From assembly GCA_949283775.1 (NCBI GenBank), contig CASDTU010000054.1, forward strand, positions 1 to 33,162: a stretch of 33,162 bases of DNA, written 5' to 3'. Each line of letters starts with the position of its first letter. Within the stretch, counting starts at the first letter, position 1. Of the stretch, positions 25,241 through 31,871 are shown one piece after another. A program made the position numbers and the translations under genes. The DNA comes from an uncultured Bacillota bacterium. Lineage in GTDB: Bacteria; Bacillota; Clostridia; Christensenellales; Borkfalkiaceae. The notes beneath the pieces are model-generated. The model was not told the DNA's origin and did not search any database. It was given only the letters and a program-made list of their open reading frames with translations.

Positions 25241-26032
25241 TTAACGAATTTTATAGATCAGTTCTTCGAGATAATTGCAGGACTGTTTGAGCTGATCGTA
25301 CGTCTCGTAATCGCGCGCATAAACTTCGATCAACAGCGCGCCGTCAAATCCGGCGTCTTTCAGCCGCCGCAGACACTCTTCAAAGTCAAAGATCCCCTTC
25401 CCCGGCAGGCAGATCTTTCCGCACTCGTCGACATCGGAAAGATGCACGTGGGAAATCTTTCCCTCCATATCCCGAATGTACATTCCGTACGGATAGCCGG
25501 ACAGCCGCGCCTGTTTCACGTCCAGAACGCCCCGCAACTTTTCACAGCCCGCCGCGATCTTTTGAAAAATGCCCGGCTCGTTGTACAGCGCCCAATGAAC
25601 GTTTTCCAGACACAGCTGAACGCCGTACGCCTCGCAGGTTTGCAATATCGAATCAAAATCCGCCGCCAATTTCCCAAAATCGGAGGGCGCGGAATTCTTT
25701 TTCAGCCGCGTGATCGCATGAAAGGTGTAATTTTTCGCTCCGAGGATCTGCGCCGCACGCATTGCCGTATGTAAAATTTGATAGGCGTCGGCGCGGGCGC
25801 GCGGATGCGTGCCGAACAGCTGCGGCTCAAACTGCGTATTTAAAAGATGAACGGAATTTACCTTCATCTGCCCCCGTCTCTCTACTAAAATACGCGCAAA
25901 CTCTTCCGTATATTCCGAAAACGTCGCCAAAAAGATTTCCGTCGTTTTGATTCCCAACCCCTTTAAAATCGTCAGTGCGTCCTCGTTCAATTCCCGCATG
26001 AACAGGGACGCCGTCGATACGCCGCATTCCAT
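25241..26032 (-). CDS. Sugar phosphate isomerase/epimerase-like TIM barrel
   Basis: This 263-residue protein matches the xylose-isomerase-like TIM-barrel family (AP endonuclease 2 fold). Metal-binding positions appear as CLENVHW (Glu), HVHLSD (His/Asp) and LLIEVYA (Glu). I chose the ATG at 26032 (MECGVSTASLF) because GAGGAGG lies 8 nt upstream; the longer frame has no support. The substrate is unknown: members isomerise ketoses, epimerise inositol derivatives or cut DNA. It has its own promoter facing away from the thioesterase gene. Confidence 0.85.
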   Translation of the reverse strand: MECGVSTASLFMRELNEDALTILKGLGIKTTEIFLATFSEYTEEFARILVERRGQMKVNSVHLLNTQFEPQLFGTHPRARADAYQILHTAMRAAQILGAKNYTFHAITRLKKNSAPSDFGKLAADFDSILQTCEAYGVQLCLENVHWALYNEPGIFQKIAAGCEKLRGVLDVKQARLSGYPYGMYIRDMEGKISHVHLSDVDECGKICLPGKGIFDFEECLRRLKDAGFDGALLIEVYARDYETYDQLKQSCNYLEELIYKIR

Positions 26033-26084
26033 ACGCTTATCCTCCTCAATCCCTTCCGTTTCCGATCCCTCTTTTTCGTATAAA

Positions 26085-26113
26085 ATTGTAGCACAAACAT
26101 CTCCGTTCGTCAA
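26085..26113 (-). promoter_or_regulatory. Promoter of the isomerase-like gene
   Basis: Minus-strand TTGACG (26108-26113), 17-bp spacer, TACAAT (26085-26090), 53 nt before the ATG. Confidence 0.75.
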
Positions 26114-26129
26114 TTCCTTCCGGTTTCTA

Positions 26130-26158
26130 TTGACAGCTTTTGCGCGGAATGGTATAAT
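26130..26158 (+). promoter_or_regulatory. Perfect consensus sigma-A promoter of the thioesterase
   Basis: Plus-strand TTGACA (26130-26135), exactly 17 bp, TATAAT (26153-26158), 52 nt before the ATG at 26210. Its -35 is only 16 bp from the -35 of the divergent isomerase promoter. Confidence 0.88.
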
Positions 26159-26209
26159 ACATTTCCGATTTCACCCTTTTTCTTTCGAAAAGTTCCAAGG
26201 AGGTTTTCC

Positions 26210-26632
26210 ATGCAACTGATTCCCTATTCGCATAAAGTACAGTACTACGAAACCGATACCATGAAAATCGTACACCATTCCAATTACATCCGCTGGATGG
26301 AAGAAGCGCGCGTGGATATGCTCGAACAGATGCACCTAGGCTACGACGTGATGGAACAATCCGGCGTTTTAAGTCCCGTTCTTTTTGTAAACTGCCGCTA
26401 TAAGTCTATGACCAGATTTCCCGATACCGTTACGATCTTTGTACGGCTGACGCGCTATACGGGCGTAAAATTTTCGATCTCCTACCGCATTTGCGATGCG
26501 CGCACGGGCACGCTGCGCGCCGAAGGCGAAAGCGAACACTGCTTCATCGACCAGAGCGGAAAACCGATCTCTTTAAAAAGAAAATTTCCGCAGTGGGATG
26601 CGCTTTTTTCACAGGCGCTTCAAGCAGAGTAA
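26210..26632 (+). CDS. Acyl-CoA thioesterase, YbgC/4-hydroxybenzoyl-CoA thioesterase family
   Basis: This 140-residue hot-dog-fold protein has the family signature near the start: YYETDTMKIVHHSNYIRWME, with Asp16 as the catalytic acid. Members hydrolyse short or aromatic acyl-CoA or acyl-ACP thioesters in the cytoplasm. AAGGAGG lies just before the ATG and a perfect promoter is upstream, so expression is probably constitutive and high. It is one of only three plus-strand genes here. The substrate is not predictable. Confidence 0.9.
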   Translation: MQLIPYSHKVQYYETDTMKIVHHSNYIRWMEEARVDMLEQMHLGYDVMEQSGVLSPVLFVNCRYKSMTRFPDTVTIFVRLTRYTGVKFSISYRICDARTGTLRAEGESEHCFIDQSGKPISLKRKFPQWDALFSQALQAE

Positions 26633-26859
26633 CCCGCGCATTTTGAAATTTGCCTGTCAAAAGCCTTTTTTGCCGCGCCATCACCTTGCTGCGTTGTCAT
26701 CCTGCCACATTACTTCCTTATTTTTCTGTTTTTTGATTGCGATAACCAGCCGCAGGCGACAAAAAAATCGCTGCTTGTACTACCTTTTCGTCTCTGACGG
26801 AGGCTGTCCTCCTTTGCCGTTTCGCTGTTTTTGATATTGTTTTTCCCTTGCAGCGTTTT

Positions 26860-26899
26860 GCAGGCGGCGCAAATCCTTTGCGCCGCCTGCCCTTTTTTT
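26860..26899 (+). terminator. Plus-strand terminator
   Basis: Perfect 14-bp stem GCAGGCGGCGCAAA (26860-26873) with TTTGCGCCGCCTGC (26877-26890), 3-nt loop, then CC and seven T. It probably ends the thioesterase transcript, although it is 228 nt past the stop. Confidence 0.85.
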
Positions 26900-26905
26900 C
26901 GATTC

Positions 26906-26939
26906 AAAAGGCGCCAAGCCGCTGTGAGCGGCTTGGCGC
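26906..26939 (-). terminator. Minus-strand terminator-like hairpin after the zinc-ribbon genes
   Basis: Perfect 13-bp stem GCGCCAAGCCGCT (26911-26923) with AGCGGCTTGGCGC (26927-26939), 3-nt loop. On the minus strand CTTTT follows. It lies about 115 nt past the stop at 27055. Confidence 0.6.
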
Positions 26940-27054
26940 TTTGTTCGCTATAAAATACACCGCAATACTCGTTTTTCGCACTTTGTGCGATGCTTCCGGT
27001 TCTATACTGAGGCCGCAGGCCTCTTGTTTTTGCAACCAGGCCGCGGCCGCCGGA

Positions 27055-27561
27055 TCATTGTGTCATTATCAAAGATCCGTACGCGATCATAAATGACAGA
27101 CAATAAATCGTTGCAATAATACCGCAGATCAAGCCTGTGATCGCAAACCCTCTTTTACTGTATTTTGCGCCCTTCGCCATTCCGATTGCCGAAAATGTGA
27201 TGGCGGTAATGCCCAGTATAAATCCGAAAATGTATCCGATAAAGAGACTCACGATCCCGACGATCATTCCGACGAGGCCGAATACGTTCATCGGCTTCTT
27301 CTCCTGCTGCGGCTGCGCAGGCGGGTACACAGGATACTGCGAAGCGGGCGCTTGCGGCGGCTGCGGCGGAACATATGGACGGCCGTCTCCCTGCGGCGGC
27401 TGTACAGGCGCCGCTGCCGATTCCCCTGCCGTATCGCCGGGCAAGTCTGGATCTTCGAAATCTATTTGCAATTTCGCACCGCAGTTAGGACAAAACTGCA
27501 TCTGCGGTTCAACGGATGAACCGCATTGCGGACAAAATTTTACTTCGATCTTTTCTTCCAT
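27055..27561 (-). CDS. Zinc-ribbon membrane protein (paralogue 3 of 3)
   Basis: This 168-residue protein starts with a zinc ribbon (CPQC at 10-13, CPNC at 24-27), then has a Pro/Gln-rich linker (about 50-88) and two membrane segments (about 93-125 and 140-164) separated by GMAKGAKYSKRGFAITGLICG. The membrane part resembles the DUF4190-type domain: a helical hairpin with a basic K/R-G-x-A-x-x-G loop. The gene is 4 bp after the preceding paralogue with GGAGG upstream, so they are co-transcribed. The function is unknown; the ribbon probably faces the cytoplasm. Confidence 0.85.
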   Translation of the reverse strand: MEEKIEVKFCPQCGSSVEPQMQFCPNCGAKLQIDFEDPDLPGDTAGESAAAPVQPPQGDGRPYVPPQPPQAPASQYPVYPPAQPQQEKKPMNVFGLVGMIVGIVSLFIGYIFGFILGITAITFSAIGMAKGAKYSKRGFAITGLICGIIATIYCLSFMIAYGSLIMTQ

Positions 27562-27565
27562 TTTC

Positions 27566-28096
27566 TCAATAACCTCCCAATAAAACGGTCCACCCCAGCA
27601 CTGTAAAGAAGATACCGAGGAAATCCAATATCATCACGATACTCACTACCAGCCCCGCAATAGAAAACCCGTTCAGTCTGAATTTTTTTCTTCTGGATAT
27701 TCCGACTCCCGAAAAACAAATTCCGGTAATGGAACCCGCCGCGCCAAGCAAACTAAAAAGCCCGAACAGCACGCCGAGTTCAATCAATGCATCCTGTAAC
27801 TCTTCCACCACATAATTATAATACCGTAAATATTCATAAATAAAATCATCTGAAATACTGCCGAGCGCGATCAGAAAACATAACGAAATCATCGACAAAA
27901 TAAACCCGATCAAACCGGGTTTATTGATCGTTTTACTTTTAGCCGCTTCCGCATAGCCAGGCTGCGCATAGGCGACGGGCTGCTGCGGAGACACTTTAAA
28001 CGACGCCTCTTCGCTTCTGTCTTCTACCCTCGCTCCGCACACATAACAAAACTTATCAAAATCTCGCAATTTGGTCCCGCAATTCGGACAAAACAT
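27566..28096 (-). CDS. Zinc-ribbon membrane protein (paralogue 2 of 3)
   Basis: This 176-residue protein has CPNC (3-6) and CYVC (17-20), a linker (about 25-60), and three membrane segments, the last two around the loop ISRRKKFRLNGFSIAGLV. That loop closely matches the ones in the two neighbouring genes (KY or KF, R/S, L/K, NG/NE, then a Gly-rich helix). It also carries an acidic insert with several Tyr residues (IYEYLRYYNY) between helices 1 and 2, absent from its neighbours. The start codon follows GGAAG. It lies between the other two paralogues on the same strand, 132 bp from the first. Confidence 0.85.
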   Translation of the reverse strand: MFCPNCGTKLRDFDKFCYVCGARVEDRSEEASFKVSPQQPVAYAQPGYAEAAKSKTINKPGLIGFILSMISLCFLIALGSISDDFIYEYLRYYNYVVEELQDALIELGVLFGLFSLLGAAGSITGICFSGVGISRRKKFRLNGFSIAGLVVSIVMILDFLGIFFTVLGWTVLLGGY

Positions 28097-28228
28097 GCTC
28101 TCTCTTCCTTTCTATACAATTTGCTTTTTTTGTTTTTATACAATTGGAAGCCTTTAAATAATCAAGAGACCGCCGCAATTTTTTTGCAGCGGAATCTCGC
28201 ATTCGCCGAGAATCTAAACAGATCTCTC

Positions 28229-28954
28229 TTAGGAATTTATAGCAACAGACGCGATGATCAGGATGACGATCGCCGCCACAATAATCCCTATGACCAACCC
28301 GCCGACCGCCAATTCATTCAGCCTGTATTTAGCTCTATGCACAATGCCTACGCCCGAACATGCGATCCCGGCGACGGAGAATAAAAGCGCGCCGATCATA
28401 CATAGTAACATACCGCCGCCGAGCGCCATCAGATCGGAAGGATTGATCGCATTCGGATTATCAACCAATTCCGGATTTGCCATCATAAAAGATATCAGCA
28501 AAACAATGATCATTACAAGGCATATACCGCCGATCAGTGAAAAAATCAAGCCTAAAAGTCCGCTCACATTGATTTTACGGTTCGATTCCGGCACGGCCGC
28601 CTGCATGGCCGGATTGGGCATAAAATACGGTATTCCCGAGGGCGCGGCGCTTTGCTGCGCAGTATTCGGCGGCGAAGCATAGTCCGCAAACGGCTCATCC
28701 GCGCCTGCGGGCGAACCTTTCGGTTGTGCGCTGTCGCCGTTTTGCGCGCTTTGCACAAAACCGCCGTCGCTTTCCTTGCCGCGCGCAAACGGTTCGGCAG
28801 GCGTTTGTTGCGAAAAAGGCGCCGCTTCTTTCAAACTTTGTGCATCTTGCGAAACGGCTTCCTGTTTGGACTGCTCTTCGAGGACTTTCCTGCATTCGTC
28901 GCAAAGATATTGTCCGTCTTCTGTTTTTTTGCCGCAATTTGTACAGTAACTCAT
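28229..28954 (-). CDS. Zinc-ribbon membrane protein (paralogue 1 of 3)
   Basis: With the ATG at 28954 (MSYCTNCGKK, GGGAGGG about 10 nt upstream) the protein has 241 residues. It has a zinc ribbon (CTNC at 4-7, CDEC at 18-21), a long Gln/Ala/Ser/Pro-rich disordered linker (about 25-130), and three membrane helices with the paralogue loop VHRAKYRLNELAVGG near the C-terminus. A near-consensus promoter lies directly upstream. An imperfect hairpin at 28165-28197 follows the stop but lacks a good T-run, so read-through into the next two genes is likely. The trio arose by duplication with divergence of linker and insert. Confidence 0.85.
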   Translation of the reverse strand: MSYCTNCGKKTEDGQYLCDECRKVLEEQSKQEAVSQDAQSLKEAAPFSQQTPAEPFARGKESDGGFVQSAQNGDSAQPKGSPAGADEPFADYASPPNTAQQSAAPSGIPYFMPNPAMQAAVPESNRKINVSGLLGLIFSLIGGICLVMIIVLLISFMMANPELVDNPNAINPSDLMALGGGMLLCMIGALLFSVAGIACSGVGIVHRAKYRLNELAVGGLVIGIIVAAIVILIIASVAINS

Positions 28955-28979
28955 TTCAGTATTTCCCTCCCTGTCTATT

Positions 28980-29008
28980 ATTGTAACACGGATCGGTATG
29001 CTCGTCAA
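28980..29008 (-). promoter_or_regulatory. Promoter of the zinc-ribbon gene trio
   Basis: Minus-strand TTGACG (29003-29008), 17-bp spacer, TACAAT (28980-28985), 26 nt before the ATG. Confidence 0.75.
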
Positions 29009-29028
29009 TTCCATTTTTTATTTTCTTT

Positions 29029-29592
29029 TTATTTTTGTCTCTTCCCTGAAATTTTTCCGCACTGCCTGCGCCCTTTTCTTTTTTTAATCCTATCCAAACC
29101 CAAACGCGGCGCAAGCGGCAAAGATATTTTGCCGCTTGCGCCGCGCGTTTCCAATATTTTTTCTGCTTTTTTATTCCTGCTAGAAGCACTCCGATTTTTA
29201 TTCTTTTGAGCGTTTTCTTTTTCGTTTTTCTTTGCGGCGCTCTCTTCTTTGCCGAGCAAAGCGGCGCCTTCTTCCCGTTCGATCCCGTTTGCCTCTCGCC
29301 GCAACTTCAACGCGGCCGTCTCTTCGACACGGGTGAGACTTTGCCCGTTTTGCGCTTCGCCGCCTCTGTCCGTCCTCTGCGAATCAGACGTTTCTTCCCC
29401 TTCCAGCAAAAACTCCAAACGCATTTGCAGCGCGTCGCAGAGCGGGACCAAAAAAATCGTATCCGGAATGCTCCTGCCCGTCTCCCATTTGGAAATTACT
29501 TTCGCGCTCATGCCGATCTTTTCCGCCTGCTCGTTTTGCGTCAAATTCAGTTCCTTTCTCCTGCCGGCGATTTAATACTGCATCGAATCCAT
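29029..29592 (-). pseudogene. XRE-family HTH regulator gene interrupted by a stop at codon 7
   Basis: The ATG at 29592 has a good GGGAG 7 nt upstream and encodes MDSMQY, then TAA (29572-29574), then in the same frame IAGRRKELNLTQNEQAEKIG and SAKVISKWETGRSIPD, a classic Cro/CI-type HTH. The stop removes the link between the proper start and helix 1. Re-initiation at CTG (29550) or TTG (29544) is possible since AGGAG lies just upstream, but the product would lack helix 1. The rest of the frame (to 29029) is polar, basic and low in complexity, with a perfect 18-bp hairpin inside it and no membrane or effector domain. It is probably a decaying gene. A truncated functional regulator is the alternative. 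Confidence 0.6.
29105..29145. repeat. 18-bp perfect hairpin inside the XRE reading frame
   Basis: CGCGGCGCAAGCGGCAAA (29105-29122) pairs with TTTGCCGCTTGCGCCGCG (29128-29145), 5-nt loop. Neither strand has a proper T-run. The position within an ORF is unusual for this window, where such hairpins are otherwise intergenic, and suggests that the 3' part of the ORF is not real coding DNA. Confidence 0.7.
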
Positions 29593-29625
29593 ATGGTTTT
29601 CTCCCGCTTTGATCTTTGTAATTTC

Positions 29626-29654
29626 AGCATACCAAAAAAGACGAAAAAACACAA
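29626..29654 (-). promoter_or_regulatory. Possible promoter of the XRE gene
   Basis: Minus-strand TTGTGT (29649-29654), 17-bp spacer, TATGCT (29626-29631), 34 nt before the ATG at 29592. The match is moderate. Confidence 0.45.
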
Positions 29655-29861
29655 CTTAGTACCGTTCTACATTTCATAGAATCGCTCTCCGTTTAAAAGA
29701 CATCTGCCCCCATATCCGCTTTTCGCCGCGATAGCGCCCCCGCGCTATACTTTTATTCCCCGCCAGATCGAGAATTTGCCCTTACAATCGACTTTCAACG
29801 CGCCTGTGTGCAATTTGGCCGCAGAGTGCCGCTGTCTTAAAAAAGCATGCGCAAAAAACCC

Positions 29862-30779
29862 TCAGCGGTCTTTTTTTAAGAACAACTCTCTGTTCTGCTG
29901 AAAAAAATCAAAATATAGGCGCGTATTTTCCAAGTCCCACCATTTTTTCGGCAGGACGGGTACAGAATCGAGATCGTAAATTTTTGCGCCGCGAAGGGCC
30001 AGCAAAAAGGGAGAGTGCGTGGCTATGATCAGCTGACAGCCGCCATAACGGCTCTTTTCTTCCAAAAGCGACTTCATTTCCAGCTGGTATTTGGGCGATA
30101 AACTGTTTTCCGGCTCGTCCAGACAATACAGGGCGCCGTCTTTCAGCTCCTGCTCAAAAAACCGAAGCGCCGTCTCGCCGTTGCTGCGAAGCCGCACTTG
30201 CTTTCCGACCACCCGATGCATAAATTTTCTGCGCGAAAGCGATTTCTGCCGCGACAGAAGCTGCAAACGCGCCGCTTCATAGTCCGCCATTCCCGAAAAC
30301 CTGACCGTGTCGCCGTATTTGATCGCAAAATACTCCTCTTTCGCTTTCTCGGTATCCTCAGCAATTTCTTCGTTCCGCGTCCGCGCCGCGAGCATATAGT
30401 CAAATACGTCGTCGCTGGTAATGATACGGCTCCTTTTCGGAACGCTCAGCGGTTCGCCCTCATCGTCAAAGCCACAGCGCAATCCGCACTCCCGCACATA
30501 GGGCGCAAACAGTTCGCCGCCGTTGAACGGCGCCATCCGCAGCAGACTCAATTTTTCCGCAATTACGTTTAACAGCGTGCTCTTTCCGCTGCCGTTGCCG
30601 CCGTAAAATATGGTAACGGGCTCAAAATCCAGCTCTTCAAGCTCCCTCTGCGGAAACAGCATACAGGGATATCCGTTTTCTAAATATCCCAGATCTCCCC
30701 CGTTCTCCGCACGGCGCACCTTCGCTATCTTATACTCCTGTTCCTCATCCGGCAGGATGAATTTTTCCAAATACACCAC
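29862..30779 (-). CDS. ABC-type AAA ATPase (RecF/SMC-like head)
   Basis: With the GTG at 30779 the protein has 305 residues. Walker A is GGNGSGKST (about 60-68). A signature-like LRSNGETAL precedes Walker B LYCLDEPENSLSP and the switch ATHSPFL. This order is that of stand-alone ABC/SMC-type ATPases annotated as AAA family or COG3910-like. There is no membrane or nuclease domain, so it is probably soluble. I prefer the GTG because AAGGCGG lies 9 nt upstream; the first possible start, a TTG at 30830, lies within a tandem repeat. The gene stands alone behind a promoter and a repeat-filled leader. Its substrate or partner is unknown. Confidence 0.82.
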   Translation of the reverse strand: MVYLEKFILPDEEQEYKIAKVRRAENGGDLGYLENGYPCMLFPQRELEELDFEPVTIFYGGNGSGKSTLLNVIAEKLSLLRMAPFNGGELFAPYVRECGLRCGFDDEGEPLSVPKRSRIITSDDVFDYMLAARTRNEEIAEDTEKAKEEYFAIKYGDTVRFSGMADYEAARLQLLSRQKSLSRRKFMHRVVGKQVRLRSNGETALRFFEQELKDGALYCLDEPENSLSPKYQLEMKSLLEEKSRYGGCQLIIATHSPFLLALRGAKIYDLDSVPVLPKKWWDLENTRLYFDFFQQNRELFLKKDR

Positions 30780-30816
30780 GATCGCTTTCCGCCTTGTCTT
30801 CGTTTTCTGCTTGTAT

Positions 30817-30966
30817 CCGCGTCGGACCAAGTTTGTGCGCTGCTACTGCAGGCCGCCTTTATGATACCGCGTCGGACCAAGTTTGTGCGCTGCTCTTACA
30901 AGCCGTCTTTACGATACCGCGTCGGACCAAGTTTGTGCGCTGCTCTTGCAGACCGCCTTTATTATA
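30817..30966. repeat. 50-bp tandem repeat, 3 units
   Basis: Units start at 30817, 30867 and 30917 with exact 50-bp period. Positions 1-28 of the unit (starting CCGCGTCGGACCAAG, ending GTGCGCTGCT) are identical in all three. The other 22 differ at eight positions. On the minus strand the array fills the leader of the ATPase transcript. The last six bases of unit 3 form the TATAAT of the promoter, while units 1 and 2 have TATCAT and TATCGT there. Confidence 0.95.
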
Positions 30967-30988
30967 CCACAAAAAGCAGGCATGTAAA
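30961..30988 (-). promoter_or_regulatory. Promoter of the ATPase gene
   Basis: Minus-strand TTTACA (30983-30988), 16-bp spacer, perfect TATAAT (30961-30966). The -35 lies in the loop of the adjacent terminator hairpin. Confidence 0.65.
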
Positions 30989-31000
30989 TACCTGCTTTTT
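30971..31000. terminator. Bidirectional terminator hairpin overlapping the ATPase promoter
   Basis: Perfect 10-bp stem AAAAAGCAGG (30971-30980) with CCTGCTTTTT (30991-31000), 10-nt loop. T-runs follow on both strands. On the minus strand it would end transcripts from the membrane-protein operon. Confidence 0.75.
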
Positions 31001-31031
31001 CTTTTTTTCCGTTTTACAAATTAAATCGCAG

Positions 31032-31190
31032 GATTTGCCGCATTCGGCATATGTCCGATACGGCACACGACGTCTTTTCGATAAGATTTGCCCCGTTTCA
31101 CAGACGCTCGCCTCGACGTCAGATGTCTTTTTGATAAGTTTTGCCGTTTTCGGCCTATATCCGATACTGCACTCGACGTCTTTCCCTTCG
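31032..31190. repeat. 53-bp degenerate tandem repeat, 3 units
   Basis: Units start at 31032, 31085 and 31138, each with G(A/T)TTTGCC, and each has GACGTC or a near copy in its second half. Units 1 and 3 are close (both contain CGGC(A/C)TAT(G/A)TCCGATAC); unit 2 has diverged. It lies downstream of the minus-strand membrane-protein gene. Confidence 0.75.
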
Positions 31191-31277
31191 TTTTTGCAGA
31201 ACAAGTGGGCCTATCGCAGACAAAGGAGAAAAAATTCCGCGGCGTTGCATGGTAGAACAGGCGCAAATTTCCCCCGA

Positions 31278-31871
31278 CTACTCTTTTCCATTTTGGGGCA
31301 CGTTTCCTCCGTTGATACGGATAAAAATCTCTTTTTTCAGTTCCCGTCTATAAAAAAACGCAACCAAAGCGCAGGAAACCGTCGCTAAAAAAAACAACAA
31401 ATATCCCACCCAATCACCGAAAACAATGCTGATCGCAAGCGCACAGCCTGCCGCCGCCGCGCAAAAGAGCACAAAGGAAAAACGCAACGTATTTTTTGTG
31501 CGGCGCTTATAAAACAAAAGAAACAACAGATTCATACAAATTATCTGCGAGGAAAAGACATAGGAAAGCGCGTTCCAGACCCGCCGCTGGTAAAATACGG
31601 CTATATAGGCGAGCAGAATGCCGACCCAAATAAAAATCCGCTGCAGCCGATTCAAAGCGGTGTTTTCCAGCAAAGGCCTGTCGATGCACGCGCAATAAAA
31701 CAAAAACAGAGAAATCCCCACAATTCCCGACCACGGCTTGCCGCGCACGATGACATTGACCAGAATACAGATCAAAAAGGCGGCGATCAGGCACCACAAA
31801 ATGCTTTTCCGCGCGTAAAATTCTGTAAACGCCAAGCGCCGCCGCTTTCCGTAACAGTTTTCAATTTTCAT
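31278..31871 (-). CDS. Multi-pass membrane protein coupled to the acyltransferase gene
   Basis: With the ATG at 31871 (MKIENCYGKRRR, GGAGG 8 nt upstream) the protein has 197 residues and about six hydrophobic helices, beginning SILWCLIAAFLICILVNVIV. The start overlaps the end of the upstream gene by 11 bp, so translation is coupled. I recall small membrane proteins (DUF6320-type) next to such acyltransferase genes in other Firmicutes, but here no zinc ribbon precedes the helices and the match is only by topology and context. It likely works with the acyltransferase at the membrane. The longer frame upstream of 31871 is a shadow of that gene. Confidence 0.75.
   Translation of the reverse strand: MKIENCYGKRRRLAFTEFYARKSILWCLIAAFLICILVNVIVRGKPWSGIVGISLFLFYCACIDRPLLENTALNRLQRIFIWVGILLAYIAVFYQRRVWNALSYVFSSQIICMNLLFLLFYKRRTKNTLRFSFVLFCAAAAGCALAISIVFGDWVGYLLFFLATVSCALVAFFYRRELKKEIFIRINGGNVPQNGKE

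Larger units (their letters stand above)
26633..27054. other. Gene-free region after the thioesterase
   Basis: The 422 bp contain no supported ORF. They hold two long hairpins at 26860-26890 and 26911-26939 and a small GAGGCC/GGCCTC hairpin near 27009-27023. I see no promoter. Confidence 0.5.
30780..31277. other. Repeat-rich non-coding region between the ATPase and the membrane protein gene
   Basis: These 498 bp hold a 3 x 50-bp array, a promoter, a terminator and a 3 x 53-bp array. The last ~85 bp before the membrane protein stop show nothing recognisable. Confidence 0.7.

Noticed and set aside
28568..28592. GGTTCGATTCC, a tRNA T-loop-like sequence
   Set aside because: It lies in the coding frame of a zinc-ribbon protein, and no acceptor, D or anticodon stems can be formed around it.
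30817..30966. Possible short CRISPR array (28-bp identical repeats, 22-bp spacers)
   Set aside because: The 22-bp intervals are clearly similar to one another, differing at only eight positions, the repeat lacks a CRISPR-like hairpin, there are just three units and no cas genes nearby. It is an ordinary tandem repeat.
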